Shown here: positions 9,427-18,017 of the stretch, piece after piece
Numbering within the stretch: position 1 is the first letter of the stretch
How the letters are laid out: each line of letters starts with the position of its first letter
Source of the DNA: Marinobacter nauticus
GTDB taxonomy: Bacteria; Pseudomonadota; Gammaproteobacteria; Enterobacterales; Shewanellaceae
DNA length: 64,000 nucleotides
Assembly: GCF_019801015.1 (NCBI RefSeq)
Contig: NZ_JAHVJZ010000001.1
Span: forward strand, 868,001 to 932,000
Direction: 5' to 3'
Position numbers and translations under genes: made by a program
The notes under the pieces: generated by a model
What the model saw: only the letters and a program-made list of their open reading frames with translations
What the model was told of the DNA's origin: nothing
Databases searched by the model: none

Positions 9427-9526
9427 CGTATGCCGGTTTGAACAAAGATAAAGCAACGATGGAAGGAAGCGTGGGGCGACAAGCTATGCCACCCCGGCAG
9501 ATTGGAAGAGCAGATTCAGCAGCGTG

Positions 9527-9742
9527 TCACGCCTCTCGCCGAAGGGGTTTGAGCAGATAGCCCAAACCGTTGTGTTTGATCTCCAGCACCAGTGCCAGTT
9601 TTGGCCCCAAAGGCCCCTGTGGCCAGCCCTTGGCCTGCATCCAAACCAGATAGGCGATGGGCAGATCCATCAGGCGCCGCCCGGCATATTTGCCAAACGG
9701 CATAGTCTCATTAGCAAGCTGGCTTAACAGCTGTGGGTCCAT
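9527..9742 (-). CDS. DUF3820 family small protein
   Basis: This 71-residue protein contains the DUF3820 signature: '[22 protein letters not shown]' followed by '[15 protein letters not shown]'. The ATG giving [12 protein letters not shown] was chosen because the family begins about a dozen residues before MPFGKY; the frame stays open further upstream into the divergent gene's coding region. Members are small proteins resembling a nuclease-fold fragment and have been loosely linked to quorum-regulated virulence factors; the role is unproven. Only 46 bases separate it from the divergent cysteine-synthase-like gene. Confidence 0.82.
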   Translation of the reverse strand: MDPQLLSQLANETMPFGKYAGRRLMDLPIAYLVWMQAKGWPQGPLGPKLALVLEIKHNGLGYLLKPLRREA

Positions 9743-9788
9743 TGCGATACCATGCGGCGAACGTAAACGAGCATTATACGGGATTTTT

Positions 9789-10853
9789 ATGCCGCGCAAT
9801 TGGGTTAACTGGGCCATCGCCCAGATCGAGGCTGACTTCCAGCGCAGTGCTGACACGCACCTGATCAAGCTGGATCTGCCGCATCTCACCAACATTGATA
9901 TCTATCTCAAGGATGAGAGTACCCACCCCACCGGCAGTCTGAAACACCGGCTGGCCCGCTCCCTGTTCCTGTTCAGCCTGTGTAACGGATGGATCCGTGA
10001 AGGCACCCCGATTATCGAGTCTTCTTCCGGTTCCACCGCCATCTCCGAGGCCTACTTTGCCCGGCTGCTGGGCCTGCCCTTTATCGCGGTGATTCCCAAG
10101 TCCACTGCCCAGAAGAAGATCGACCAGATCGAATTCTATGGTGGCCGTTGCCATCTGGTAGAGCCCTCTGAGATCTACACCGAGTCCGCCCGTCTCGCGC
10201 AAGAGTTGGACGGCCACTACATGGATCAGTTCACCTACGCTGAGCGTGCCACCGACTGGCGCGGCAACAACAACATCGCCGACTCCATCTTCCGCCAGAT
10301 GGAGCACGAACGTTTCCCCATTCCAGCCCACATTGTGATGAGCCCCGGCACTGGCGGTACCTCCGCCACCATTGGCCGCTACCTGCGCTATCAGAAAGTC
10401 GATACCCGCCTCTGTGTGGTGGACCCGGACAACTCGGTGTTCTTCGACTATTTCCAGACCGGCGACAAAGGCCTTACCAGCAGTGCCTGCTCCCGCATCG
10501 AAGGGATCGGCCGTCCGCGCGTCGAGCCCTCCTTTATTCCGGGCGTGGTGGACGAAATGCGTCAGATCCCGGATGCCGCCTCCATTGCCACCGTGCTGTG
10601 GCTGGAAAAACTGATTGGCCGCAAGACCGGTGCCAGCACCGGCACCAACCTGTACGGCGTACTGCAACTGGCGGACGAGATGCGGCGCAAGGGTGAATCC
10701 GGCTCCATCGTGACCCTGCTGTGCGATTCCGGCGAGCGTTATCTGGACAGCTACTACAACCCTCAGTGGGTGGCCGACAAGATCGGCGATGTTCAGCCCT
10801 ACCTTGACCAGCTGAGCCGTTTCTCCGAAACCGGCGAACTGGAGGCCCTATGA
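9789..10853 (+). CDS. PLP-dependent cysteine synthase family protein
   Basis: This is a 354-residue fold-type II PLP enzyme. '[14 protein letters not shown]' carries the Schiff-base lysine, '[22 protein letters not shown]' is the substrate-loop region of cysteine synthases, and '[17 protein letters not shown]' is the phosphate-binding glycine loop. The C-terminus differs from CysK/CysM, so it may be a cysteine desulfhydrase or a synthase of other specificity. The ATG reading [17 protein letters not shown] was chosen because an upstream extension would overlap the divergent DUF3820 gene. Its TGA overlaps the queC ATG (ATGA), so the two are translationally coupled. Confidence 0.85.
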   Translation: MPRNWVNWAIAQIEADFQRSADTHLIKLDLPHLTNIDIYLKDESTHPTGSLKHRLARSLFLFSLCNGWIREGTPIIESSSGSTAISEAYFARLLGLPFIAVIPKSTAQKKIDQIEFYGGRCHLVEPSEIYTESARLAQELDGHYMDQFTYAERATDWRGNNNIADSIFRQMEHERFPIPAHIVMSPGTGGTSATIGRYLRYQKVDTRLCVVDPDNSVFFDYFQTGDKGLTSSACSRIEGIGRPRVEPSFIPGVVDEMRQIPDAASIATVLWLEKLIGRKTGASTGTNLYGVLQLADEMRRKGESGSIVTLLCDSGERYLDSYYNPQWVADKIGDVQPYLDQLSRFSETGELEAL

Positions 10854-11551
10854 GCGAGAAGCGCATTGCCGTCGTCGTATTCAGTGGCGGCCAGGATTCC
10901 ACCACCTGCCTGGTGCAGGCGCTGACCCATTACGATGAGGTCCACGCCATCACCTTCGACTATGGGCAGCGTCATGCCCAGGAGATTGAAGTCGCGCAGC
11001 AGTTGGCGAAACAGTTGGGCGTGACCGCCCACAAGGTGATGGACGTCAGCCTGCTGGGTGAGTTGGCCGTCAGCGCCCTGACCCGCGATAACATCGCAGT
11101 GGCCAATGAGTTGATGGACAACGGCCTGCCCAACACCTTTGTACCGGGCCGCAATATCTTGTTCCTGACTCTGGCGGGGATCTACGCCTACCAGGTGGGC
11201 GCTCAGACGGTGATCACCGGCGTCTGTGAAACCGACTTCTCCGGTTACCCGGACTGCCGCAACGAGTTTGTTCAGGCGCTTGAGAAGGCTCTGGTGCTGG
11301 GGATGGACCGCCCCCTGACCCTCGCCACCCCGCTGATGTGGCTGGACAAAGCGCAAACCTGGGCGTTGGCCGACCACTACAACGCGCTCGAACTGGTACG
11401 AGACCAGACCCTCACCTGCTACAACGGCGTCATCGGCTCCGGCTGTGGCACCTGCCCCGCCTGCATTCTGCGCGCCAGGGGCCTGGAACAGTACCTCGAA
11501 AACCGTCACGCCATTCTGGATGATCTCCGTGCCCAGTGCGGCCTCGACTAA
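10850..11551 (+). CDS. queC: 7-cyano-7-deazaguanine synthase QueC
   Basis: QueC converts 7-carboxy-7-deazaguanine to preQ0 with ATP and ammonia, a step in queuosine tRNA modification. The 233 residues match the E. coli enzyme in length. The PP-loop SGGQDS is at residues 12-17, and the C-terminal zinc site is the cluster C...[10 protein letters not shown] at about 190-206. '[19 protein letters not shown]' and '[15 protein letters not shown]' are family signatures. Queuosine is placed in tRNA-Tyr and tRNA-Asn (also His and Asp), both of which are amplified nearby. The gene overlaps the rhombosortase gene by 32 bases. Confidence 0.96.
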   Translation: MSEKRIAVVVFSGGQDSTTCLVQALTHYDEVHAITFDYGQRHAQEIEVAQQLAKQLGVTAHKVMDVSLLGELAVSALTRDNIAVANELMDNGLPNTFVPGRNILFLTLAGIYAYQVGAQTVITGVCETDFSGYPDCRNEFVQALEKALVLGMDRPLTLATPLMWLDKAQTWALADHYNALELVRDQTLTCYNGVIGSGCGTCPACILRARGLEQYLENRHAILDDLRAQCGLD

Positions 11552-12131
11552 GCCCTTTGGCTGGCCCAGCGCCAGCCAACTTGCCGGGCCGGCCCTGCTG
11601 TCGGCCCTGGCCCTGTTGTGCTGGCTGCTGCCGTCACTCTATGAACCGCTGATCTGGTCCCGCGCGCAAATCGGTGAAGGTCAGTGGTGGCGGCTGTGGA
11701 GTGGCCATCTGTTGCACTCCAATACCGCCCATCTGCTGATGAATCTGGGGGGGCTGTGGCTGATCTTCGCCCTGCACCAACCGCACTACCGTTGGCGCAC
11801 AATGGCGCTGCTGAGCATCGCGATGATGGCGATGATCGGGGTCAGTTTGTATGAATGGGTGCCTCAGACTCAGCGTTACGTAGGCCTGAGTGCCCTGCTC
11901 CACGGCCTCTTTACCTGGGGGGCGGTGCAGGACATTCGTCGTGGCTGGCGGGCGGGTTATGCGCTGCTGATTGGCGTCTTTGCCAAGGTGGGCTGGGAGC
12001 TGTACCACGGCGGCAGCGCAGACGTGGCCGCCCTGATCGACGCCCGGGTTGCGGTGGAATCCCACGCCTTGGGCGTCGCCAGCGGTCTTATCTGCGCCCT
12101 TGTTATGTGGCTTTACCAGCGTTCGCGGTAA
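11520..12131 (+). CDS. rrtA: Rhombosortase (rhomboid-family intramembrane protease)
   Basis: This 203-residue, six-helix rhomboid protease has the shape of rhombosortases, which process GlyGly-CTERM proteins at the inner membrane for surface anchoring via type II secretion. Visible features are '[14 protein letters not shown]' on helix 2, the catalytic serine in GLSALLHG, and the catalytic histidine in [10 protein letters not shown]. The spacing SxxxHG is the variant seen in rhombosortases rather than GlpG. The ATG lies inside the queC 3' end, suggesting coupled translation. No GlyGly-CTERM substrate was found in this window. Confidence 0.8.
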   Translation: MISVPSAASTKPFGWPSASQLAGPALLSALALLCWLLPSLYEPLIWSRAQIGEGQWWRLWSGHLLHSNTAHLLMNLGGLWLIFALHQPHYRWRTMALLSIAMMAMIGVSLYEWVPQTQRYVGLSALLHGLFTWGAVQDIRRGWRAGYALLIGVFAKVGWELYHGGSADVAALIDARVAVESHALGVASGLICALVMWLYQRSR

Positions 12132-12508
12132 CTGCCGCTGCCTTCACCAGCCCGGAAGCTCTCCGCCATCAGTTTCATCGCCTGCTCATGGTCGCCCTCC
12201 AGGGCGGCCTGATACTGCTGCTCTTCCAGAACCTGCTGACGAATCGCCCCTGCTGCGGTCGGAAAGTCCTTAATCAGAACATTGATGTCCTGGGTTTCCG
12301 CCGCGCCAGTGGGGGCCGGAGTGCTGCCATCCTGATAATAGGCCAGGCCCGGACCCAGCACTTCACTCTGCTGGTGCACCTGGGTTCGCAGTTCGCCCGA
12401 CATCCGTGGCCCCAGCTGGGCCACTTCCGGAGCCGGCATCTGGTAATAAGCCACGACCAAGGCGGCGGCCAAGGCGCCAAAAGCGATCCAATTACGTTTG
12501 CTGACCAT
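12113..12508 (-). CDS. Small membrane-anchored protein, unknown function
   Basis: The 131-residue product has one N-terminal membrane helix (WIAFGALAAALVVAYYQ), then a soluble region presumably in the periplasm. It has Gln-rich helices (IRQQVLEEQQYQAALEGDHEQAMKLMAESF) that look helical or coiled. The ATG is preceded by a strong GGGGAGGTGAG ribosome site, which fixes the start. No family recognised. Its 3' end overlaps the convergent rhombosortase gene by 19 bases. Confidence 0.65.
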   Translation of the reverse strand: MVSKRNWIAFGALAAALVVAYYQMPAPEVAQLGPRMSGELRTQVHQQSEVLGPGLAYYQDGSTPAPTGAAETQDINVLIKDFPTAAGAIRQQVLEEQQYQAALEGDHEQAMKLMAESFRAGEGSGSYRERW

Positions 12509-12569
12509 ACTCACCTCCCCTCCCCTAAACACCCGGGAGATGATGTAAGTATGGTCCACAGAGCGGATT

Positions 12570-14567
12570 TCAGGAGGTAACCAGGCGCTCCCGCAGCGAC
12601 GCGATTTCGTCCCGCAGTGCCGCCGCTTTTTCGAACTCCAGGTTGCGGGCGTGCTCGTACATGGTTTTTTCCAGCTCCGCGATGGACTTAGCCACCTTGC
12701 CCGGATCCACCGGCTGATAGGTGGGCTTGGATTCCGCCACCTTGCGCTCGCCAGGGCGACGCTTGCCACCAACATCCATCACATCGGTGATCTTCTTCAC
12801 CAACCCTTTCGGTACGATGCCGTGTTCTGCGTTGTACGCTTCCTGTTTGGCACGGCGGCGGCGGGTTTCGTCCATCGCACGCTCCATCGAGCCGGTGATG
12901 CGATCGGCGTACAGGATCGCCTTGCCATTGACGTTTCGTGCAGCCCGGCCCATGGTCTGAATCAGTGAACGATCAGAACGCAGGAAGCCCTCTTTATCCG
13001 CATCCAGAATCGCCACCAGCGACACTTCCGGCATGTCCAGGCCTTCCCGCAGCAGGTTGATCCCCACCAACACATCAAACTCGCCCAGACGCAGGTCGCG
13101 GATGATCTCCATCCGCTCCACGGTATCCACATCAGAGTGGAGGTAGCGCACGCGAACATCGTGCTCTTCCAGATACTCGGTGAGGTCTTCCGCCATGCGC
13201 TTGGTCAGCGTGGTCACCAGAACCCGCTCACTCTTGTCGACCCGAATGCGGATTTCCGACAACAGGTCATCCACCTGGGTGGACACCGGACGGACTTCGA
13301 TCTCCGGGTCCAGCAGGCCGGTGGGACGCACCACCTGCTCCACCACATCGCCACCGGACTTTTCCAGCTCGTACTTGGCTGGCGTTGCGGAGACAAACAC
13401 CGTCTGCGGCGCGATGGACTCAAACTCCTCGAACTTCAGTGGGCGGTTGTCCATTGCCGAGGGCAGACGGAAGCCGTATTCCACCAGAGTCTCTTTACGG
13501 CTGCGGTCGCCTTTGTACATCGCGCCCAGTTGCGGCACCGTCACATGTGACTCATCGATGATCAGCAGACCGTCATCCGGCAGATAGTCCAGCAGCGTCG
13601 GCGGCGGCTCGCCGGGCGCCCGACCCGACAGATAGCGGGAGTAGTTCTCAATGCCGGAGCAGTAGCCCAGTTCCAGCATCATCTCGACATCAAACTGGGT
13701 GCGCTCCTTGATGCGTTGCGCCTCAATCAGCTTGTTGTTGTCCAGCAACTGCTGATGCCGCGTTTTCAGCTCTGCTTTAATTTTGTCGATGGCGGCAACG
13801 ATGGTTTCCCGTGGGGTTACATAGTGCGTCTTGGGGTACACCGTATAACGGGCCACTTCCCGGACCAGAGCGCCGGTCAGAGGGTCAAACAGCGTGATCC
13901 GTTCAATCTCTTCATCAAACAGCTCAATCCGCACCGCGTCTTTATCAGAATCGGCCGGGAAGATGTCAATCACCTCCCCCCGAACCCGAAAAGTGCCGCG
14001 CTCAAACGCCATGTCATTGCGGCTGTATTGCAGCTCGGCCAGACGTTTGAGGATATCGCGCTGATTCATGATGTCGCCCTGGCGCAGGTGCAACAGCATC
14101 GCCATGTAGGCCTTGGGATCACCCAGACCATAGATGGCGGACACCGACGCCACCAACACCACATCCCGGCGCTCCATCAACGCTTTGGTCGCAGACAGAC
14201 GCATCTGCTCAATGTGGGCGTTGATCGACGCGTCCTTTTCAATGAAGGTGTCGGTCGATGGGACATAGGCTTCCGGCTGGTAGTAGTCGTAATAGGAAAC
14301 AAAGTATTCCACCGAGTTCTCCGGGAAGAACTCCTTCATCTCACCGTACAGCTGCGCCGCCAGGGTTTTATTGTGAGCCAGAATGATGGTGGGCCGGTTC
14401 AGCTCCGCCACCACATTGGCCATGGTGAAGGTTTTACCGGAGCCCGTTACCCCCAGCAGGGTCTGGTGGGCTAGGCCGGCGTCCAGTCCCTCAAGCAGTT
14501 GGGCGATGGCGCCGGGTTGATCCCCGGCAGGTTGAAACTGAGAGTGCAGCTTAAACGGTCGACTCAC
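12570..14567 (-). CDS. uvrB: Excinuclease ABC subunit B
   Basis: UvrB is the damage-verifying helicase-like subunit of nucleotide excision repair. The 665-residue product has Walker A GVTGSGKT (about 39-46), the helicase box DESHVT, the 'ATPAKYELE' motif III region, '[19 protein letters not shown]', '[21 protein letters not shown]', and the C-terminal UVR helices ([27 protein letters not shown]) that contact UvrC. I place the start at a GTG giving [18 protein letters not shown], equivalent to the E. coli N-terminus. This overlaps the end of the MATE gene by 17 bases, so the two genes are probably cotranscribed. No LexA box is seen near it. Confidence 0.96.
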   Translation of the reverse strand: MSRPFKLHSQFQPAGDQPGAIAQLLEGLDAGLAHQTLLGVTGSGKTFTMANVVAELNRPTIILAHNKTLAAQLYGEMKEFFPENSVEYFVSYYDYYQPEAYVPSTDTFIEKDASINAHIEQMRLSATKALMERRDVVLVASVSAIYGLGDPKAYMAMLLHLRQGDIMNQRDILKRLAELQYSRNDMAFERGTFRVRGEVIDIFPADSDKDAVRIELFDEEIERITLFDPLTGALVREVARYTVYPKTHYVTPRETIVAAIDKIKAELKTRHQQLLDNNKLIEAQRIKERTQFDVEMMLELGYCSGIENYSRYLSGRAPGEPPPTLLDYLPDDGLLIIDESHVTVPQLGAMYKGDRSRKETLVEYGFRLPSAMDNRPLKFEEFESIAPQTVFVSATPAKYELEKSGGDVVEQVVRPTGLLDPEIEVRPVSTQVDDLLSEIRIRVDKSERVLVTTLTKRMAEDLTEYLEEHDVRVRYLHSDVDTVERMEIIRDLRLGEFDVLVGINLLREGLDMPEVSLVAILDADKEGFLRSDRSLIQTMGRAARNVNGKAILYADRITGSMERAMDETRRRRAKQEAYNAEHGIVPKGLVKKITDVMDVGGKRRPGERKVAESKPTYQPVDPGKVAKSIAELEKTMYEHARNLEFEKAAALRDEIASLRERLVTS

Positions 14568-15927
14568 TGGCGGCCTCGGTAGATTTGTCACGGTTACAGC
14601 AAAGGTGGTACCAGACCCAACGCCAGGCAATCAGGCCGGTCAGCACATTCGCCACTGCCGCTCCGATAAAGACGCCGGTCAATCCCGCGAGTTTACCACC
14701 GATGTACGCCAGCGGCAGGTACATCACGAACAGACGGATAACCGACAGCCCGAGTGCCGACATTGGCCGATGCAGCGCATTAAAACTGGAGTTGGACAGG
14801 ATGATTACCCCTTGGGCGCCATAGGACAGCGGCATAATCGACACCAGCAAGGCGATGGTGGCGGCCACTTCCGCATCCTGACCAAACGCCTGACCAATCC
14901 AGCGCGACCCAATCAGCAACAGAAGATAGATGCCAAACTGGAACACCAGCACAAACTTGATGACGCGGCTGTACAGCAAGCGCACCCGGTCCATATGCCC
15001 GGCGGCCGCATTCTGGCTGATCAGCGGTGGCAGACTCATGGAAAGGGTAAGCACCACCAGTGTGGCCAGCGATTCGAGCCGGGTGCCAACCCCAAAGGCC
15101 GCCACCGCCGCTTCGCCGTACCCCGCCATAATGGCCGTCATTAATCCCATCGCCATCGGCGTCAACATATTGGAACCGGCTGCGGGCAGTGCGATGGCCA
15201 TAATCTCGCGGTAGCCCTGCAAACGCTCAGACCACTCCCGAAACCAGCCAACCGCCTTCATACGGATCACCAGCATATAAATGATGATGCTGCTGGACAC
15301 CAGGTTGGCGCATACCGTCGCCAGCGCGGCCCCTTTAAGCCCCATTGCGGGCACCGGACCCCAGCCAAAGATAAACAACGGGTCCAGCGCGGCGTTAACA
15401 AACGCACTGCCCGCCATCACCAGGCTGGGCAGACGGGTATTGCCATTGGCGCGCATGACCGCATTGCCGATCATCGGGAAGGTAATGAACACCACGCCAA
15501 GCAACCAGACACTCATGAACTCGTCGATCAGCGTCAAGGCATCGCCCTTGGCGCCCAGCGCCTTGAACAGCCACTCCTGCCCCAGCCAGACCGGTACCGC
15601 CAGAACCAGCACCAAAGAGGCAGAGAGCACCAACGCAGAGCCCCCCAGCGCCCGTGCCCGGCCCTGCTGCCCTTTACCTTGTGCGGTGGCAACCGCGGCG
15701 CTGGTGCCAATGCCCAATCCAATCACGACACTGAACAGGGTGAAGGTCACCGGAAAGGTAAAGGAGAAAGCGGCCAGCTCCTGTGTACCGAGCAAACTGA
15801 CAAAGTAGGCGTCGACGAAGTTAAAGGTCATCAACAACACCATGGCCATCAACAGTGGCCAGGTCATACGACGCAGATGGGCGATCACATCACCCTGAGT
15901 CAGTTGATGGATATGGTTGCGGGACAC
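14551..15927 (-). CDS. MATE-family multidrug efflux transporter
   Basis: The product (458 residues from the chosen start) has twelve hydrophobic segments in two homologous bundles. MATE signatures include '[33 protein letters not shown]' near the start, '[16 protein letters not shown]' and '[14 protein letters not shown]'. MATE proteins export cationic drugs in exchange for Na+ or H+. The start is the second of two in-frame GTG codons because AGGAG is five bases before it; the first GTG would touch the Shine-Dalgarno. It precedes and overlaps uvrB. Confidence 0.92.
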   Translation of the reverse strand: MSRNHIHQLTQGDVIAHLRRMTWPLLMAMVLLMTFNFVDAYFVSLLGTQELAAFSFTFPVTFTLFSVVIGLGIGTSAAVATAQGKGQQGRARALGGSALVLSASLVLVLAVPVWLGQEWLFKALGAKGDALTLIDEFMSVWLLGVVFITFPMIGNAVMRANGNTRLPSLVMAGSAFVNAALDPLFIFGWGPVPAMGLKGAALATVCANLVSSSIIIYMLVIRMKAVGWFREWSERLQGYREIMAIALPAAGSNMLTPMAMGLMTAIMAGYGEAAVAAFGVGTRLESLATLVVLTLSMSLPPLISQNAAAGHMDRVRLLYSRVIKFVLVFQFGIYLLLLIGSRWIGQAFGQDAEVAATIALLVSIMPLSYGAQGVIILSNSSFNALHRPMSALGLSVIRLFVMYLPLAYIGGKLAGLTGVFIGAAVANVLTGLIAWRWVWYHLCCNRDKSTEAASESTV

Positions 15928-16159
15928 AGACACTCCTGGACGGACGGTAAACGGCGTTGATTGGATAACAATGATAATTAATGCACAACCCCATGTTCAC
16001 AAAAAGTCGTAAATTTTCAGTTTCCCGGCCTGACCAGAACGTCAACCTCTAAGTGTCTGTTTTTCAAGCAAGGTCAGATTATGCACAATCTGGTACCGAT
16101 GCCCTTCAAACCCTTATCTGGCGCGGCCTGACACCTTCAGTCACGAGTTCATTAACACA
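15928..16159. other. Intergenic region upstream of the MATE gene
   Basis: No gene is seen. The stretch includes GATAACAATGATAATTAAT at about 15965, which is AT-rich and could hold the MATE promoter. It has only a loose likeness to a Fur-type repeat. Confidence 0.4.
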
Positions 16160-16184
16160 GTTATCCACAAAATCAGTGGATAAC
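16160..16184. promoter_or_regulatory. Palindromic pair of DnaA boxes
   Basis: A perfect consensus box TTATCCACA (16161-16169) faces TTATCCACT on the other strand (16175-16183). Together they form a 9-bp inverted repeat GTTATCCAC / GTGGATAAC with a 7-base spacer. No replication gene is near. It may be a DnaA-titration or regulatory site. Confidence 0.6.
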
Positions 16185-16407
16185 AGCGATAAAGCCAGAG
16201 CCGTTCTGGCTTAACAAAAGTCAACCCCCTTTTGGCGCTTCTTTGGTTGTAGAGGGGGGAGAAACGTCATTCGTAACTTGCTGACGACCTTTTACTTATT
16301 GGCGCTCACGCTGTCGCCAAATCCAGCGAAATGTGACGAGAAAACCAGCCCGCTGACCACTGGGTAAGCAAACGCATCACCGGCAACGGAATTTTTGGGA
16401 ACGGCTG
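16185..16407. other. Hairpin-rich spacer before the tRNA-Asn array
   Basis: An 8-bp stem AAGCCAGA/TCTGGCTT is at 16192-16212, and a smaller TTGGCG/CGCCAA stem is near 16299-16320. Neither has a T run, so they are not obvious terminators. No open reading frame with a believable start is seen. Confidence 0.4.
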
Positions 16408-16436
16408 TTGACTCCCCCATTGGGGGCCATTAAGAT
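16408..16436 (+). promoter_or_regulatory. Promoter of the tRNA-Asn array
   Basis: TTGACT and TAAGAT are 17 bases apart, with a GC-rich discriminator (GCGCTCC). The first tRNA starts 25 bases downstream of the -10. Confidence 0.85.
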
Positions 16437-16461
16437 GCGCTCCGTCTTCAAGACGCGATGT

Positions 16462-16537
16462 TCCCCCTTAGTTCAGTCGGTAGAACGGCGGACTGTTAAT
16501 CCGTATGTCGCTGGTTCAAGTCCAGCAGGGGGAGCCA
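16462..16537 (+). tRNA. tRNA-Asn (GTT), copy 1
   Basis: 76 nt with encoded CCA. Acceptor TCCCCCT/AGGGGGA, D arm GTTCAGTCGGTAGAAC, anticodon loop CTGTTAA, T arm CTGGTTCAAGTCCAG. Confidence 0.98.
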
Positions 16538-16540
16538 CTT

Positions 16541-16627
16541 TTCGGTTTGTCCTGGCCGTCAGAACGGCGGACTGGCTCTTGTTAGAATCGGCGTATGTCG
16601 CTTACTCAAGTCCAGCAGGGGGAGCCA
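16541..16627 (+). pseudogene. Degenerate tRNA-Asn-like copy A
   Basis: 87 nt aligned to tRNA-Asn. The 3' end AAGTCCAGCAGGGGGAGCCA and GAACGGCGGACTG are kept. The 5' acceptor strand is lost (TTCGGTT), the anticodon arm carries an 11-nt insertion (GGCTCTTGTTAGAATCGGC replaces TTAATCC), and the T stem is broken (CTTACTC). It cannot fold as a tRNA. Confidence 0.85.
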
Positions 16628-16630
16628 CTT

Positions 16631-16717
16631 TTCGGTTTGTCCTGGCCGTCAGAACGGCGGACTGGCTCTTGTTAGAATCGGCGTATGTCGCTTACTCAAG
16701 TCCAGCAGGGGGAGCCA
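16631..16717 (+). pseudogene. Degenerate tRNA-Asn-like copy B
   Basis: Identical to copy A and exactly 90 bases downstream, so A and B are a recent tandem duplicate. Confidence 0.85.
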
Positions 16718-16754
16718 CTTTCCTGAGGCGTCAGGTATAATACGCACAATCTGT

Positions 16755-16830
16755 TCCCCCTTAGTTCAGTCGGTAGAACGGCGGACTGTTAATCCGTATG
16801 TCGCTGGTTCAAGTCCAGCAGGGGGAGCCA
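16755..16830 (+). tRNA. tRNA-Asn (GTT), copy 2
   Basis: Same 76-nt sequence as copy 1, intact in all arms. Confidence 0.98.
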
Positions 16831-16870
16831 CTTTTCTGAGACGTCAGGTAAAACACGTACCACAATCTGT

Positions 16871-16946
16871 TCCCCCTTAGTTCAGTCGGTAGAACGGCGG
16901 ACTGTTAATCCGTATGTCGCTGGTTCAAGTCCAGCAGGGGGAGCCA
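16871..16946 (+). tRNA. tRNA-Asn (GTT), copy 3
   Basis: Same 76-nt sequence as copy 1, directly followed by a strong terminator. Confidence 0.98.
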
Positions 16947-16954
16947 CTTCAGAG

Positions 16955-16981
16955 AAGGCCTCGCATCTGCGGGGCCTTTTT
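16955..16981 (+). terminator. Terminator of the tRNA-Asn array
   Basis: AAGGCCTCGCA and TGCGGGGCCTT form a long stem with a 2-base loop, followed by TTTTT. Confidence 0.92.
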
Positions 16982-16986
16982 CGTAT

Positions 16987-17073
16987 GGCCCCTGAGTTCA
17001 GTCGGTAGAACGGCGGACTGGCTCTGTTAAGAATCGGCGTATGTCGCTGCCCCAAGTCCAGCAGGGGGAGCCA
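16987..17073 (+). pseudogene. Degenerate tRNA-Asn-like copy C
   Basis: 87 nt. The D arm is intact, but the acceptor 5' strand is GGCCCCT, the anticodon arm carries the same type of 11-nt expansion (GGCTCTGTTAAGAATCGGC), and the T stem is altered (CTGCCCCAAGTCCAG). Its own terminator follows at 17082. Confidence 0.85.
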
Positions 17074-17081
17074 CTTCAGAG

Positions 17082-17108
17082 AAGGCCTCGCATCTGCGGG
17101 GCCTTTTT
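17082..17108 (+). terminator. Terminator after copy C
   Basis: Same stem and T run as the terminator after the last intact tRNA-Asn. Confidence 0.85.
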
Positions 17109-17135
17109 CGTATGGGATTGGTTCCGCACGCTTCT

Positions 17136-17222
17136 GAGCCCTTTGTTCAGTCGACAGAACGGCGGACTGGCTCTGTTAAGAATCGGCGTATGTCGCTGCC
17201 CCAAGTCCAGCAGGGGGAGCCA
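17136..17222 (+). pseudogene. Degenerate tRNA-Asn-like copy D
   Basis: 149 bases after copy C and nearly identical, with small changes in the D loop (TCGACAGAAC). It is followed by the same terminator. Confidence 0.85.
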
Positions 17223-17230
17223 CTTCAGAG

Positions 17231-17257
17231 AAGGCCCCGCATCTGCGGGGCCTTTTT
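17231..17257 (+). terminator. Terminator after copy D
   Basis: Same element, with CCCCGC in the left arm making the stem fully paired (AAGGCCCCGCA/TGCGGGGCCTT). This looks like a stem-improving change. Confidence 0.87.
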
Positions 17258-17284
17258 CGTATGGGATTGGTTCCGCACGCTTCT

Positions 17285-17371
17285 GAGCCCTTTGTTCAGT
17301 CGGCAGAACGGCGGACTGGCTCTGTTAAGAATTGGCGTATGTCGCTGCCCCAAGTCCAGCAGGGGGAGCCA
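17285..17371 (+). pseudogene. Degenerate tRNA-Asn-like copy E
   Basis: 149 bases after copy D and nearly identical, with TCGGCAGAAC in the D loop and ATTGGCG in the expanded arm. It is followed by the last terminator. Confidence 0.85.
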
Positions 17372-17379
17372 CTTCAGAG

Positions 17380-17406
17380 AAGGCCTCGCATCTGCGGGGC
17401 CTTTTT
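17380..17406 (+). terminator. Terminator after copy E
   Basis: Same stem and T run as the others; last of the series. Confidence 0.85.
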
Positions 17407-17409
17407 CGT

Positions 17410-17990
17410 TGTCATCCCTAAACCACCTCCTATGGAGGGGGTGATCGCTTGCCCTGGGCTTTGCCCGAAGAGCACTGCTCTGAGACAAAACGGATTTAAA
17501 GCCGGTGCACAAAGAAGGAGAGGCATGCACCAGACCCTCACGGCGAAAGCCGTCCACGTACGCCGACTCGCAGCGCCGAGCGGGAACGACTGGCTTTCGC
17601 TGCGCCGGAGGCAAAGGGGAGTCCAGAGGGACGAAGCCCTTCTGGCGGCCGCCGGGCCGTCCCGGCAAAGGAGGTGAGTGAGCGCACTATCCGTTCATGC
17701 CTTTGGCACCCCCGAAAACCAAACAGCACCTGAGTTCACTAAGCGCGGGACCGGCCACGCCAGTCGGCCTTAAAGACAGAGGAGATACTCTTTATGGCAT
17801 CATCAATTGCCGACCCGGCTAGCCCCATATGACACCACTCGTTACCTCTGCATCTTGCAGCCAGTTCCCGGACGATTTAGGATCGACTCGCTCGGTGTTA
17901 ACAAATTGTATTCATTCCGGGCGCTCCAAACCAGAAACACCCGATAATCCGTGCCTTCCCGGATAAAGGGATTATGCTGTTAAATAAGGC
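17410..17990. other. Gene-poor, hairpin-rich region of unknown nature
   Basis: About 580 bases without a convincing gene. Local hairpins include CCTCC/GGAGG, GGGC-TTT-GCCC, AGAGCA/TGCTCT, GGTGC/GCACC around an AG-rich loop, and CGGC-GAAA-GCCG with a GNRA-type tetraloop. The sequence is open for long stretches on the minus strand, but the translations are Arg/Ser/Pro-rich and lack starts. It may be a dispersed repeat, a remnant of a mobile element or a structured RNA. Confidence 0.4.
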
Positions 17991-18017
17991 AGTTAGCGAT
18001 AAGGAGATCGTTGTCTT

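Larger units (their letters stand above)
16987..17409 (+). repeat. 149-bp tandem repeat: tRNA-like copy plus terminator
   Basis: Three units of 149 bases each hold a degenerate tRNA-Asn-like segment, a terminator and the linker ATGGGATTGGTTCCGCACGC. The third unit loses identity after the T run. Confidence 0.92.

Noticed and set aside
15961..15985. Fur-box-like AT-rich sequence upstream of the MATE gene
   Set aside because: Only one good GATAAT repeat is present, and nothing else suggests iron control.
16462..17409. CRISPR-like or phage attachment-site array
   Set aside because: Units are tRNA-Asn copies or near-full-length degenerate copies with terminators. Attachment remnants would keep only the 3' part of the tRNA, and no integrase is seen.
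17041..17677. Several 80-150-codon frames across the tRNA-like repeats on both strands
   Set aside because: They are readings through tRNA-like repeats and terminators, with the same peptide repeated because the DNA is repeated.
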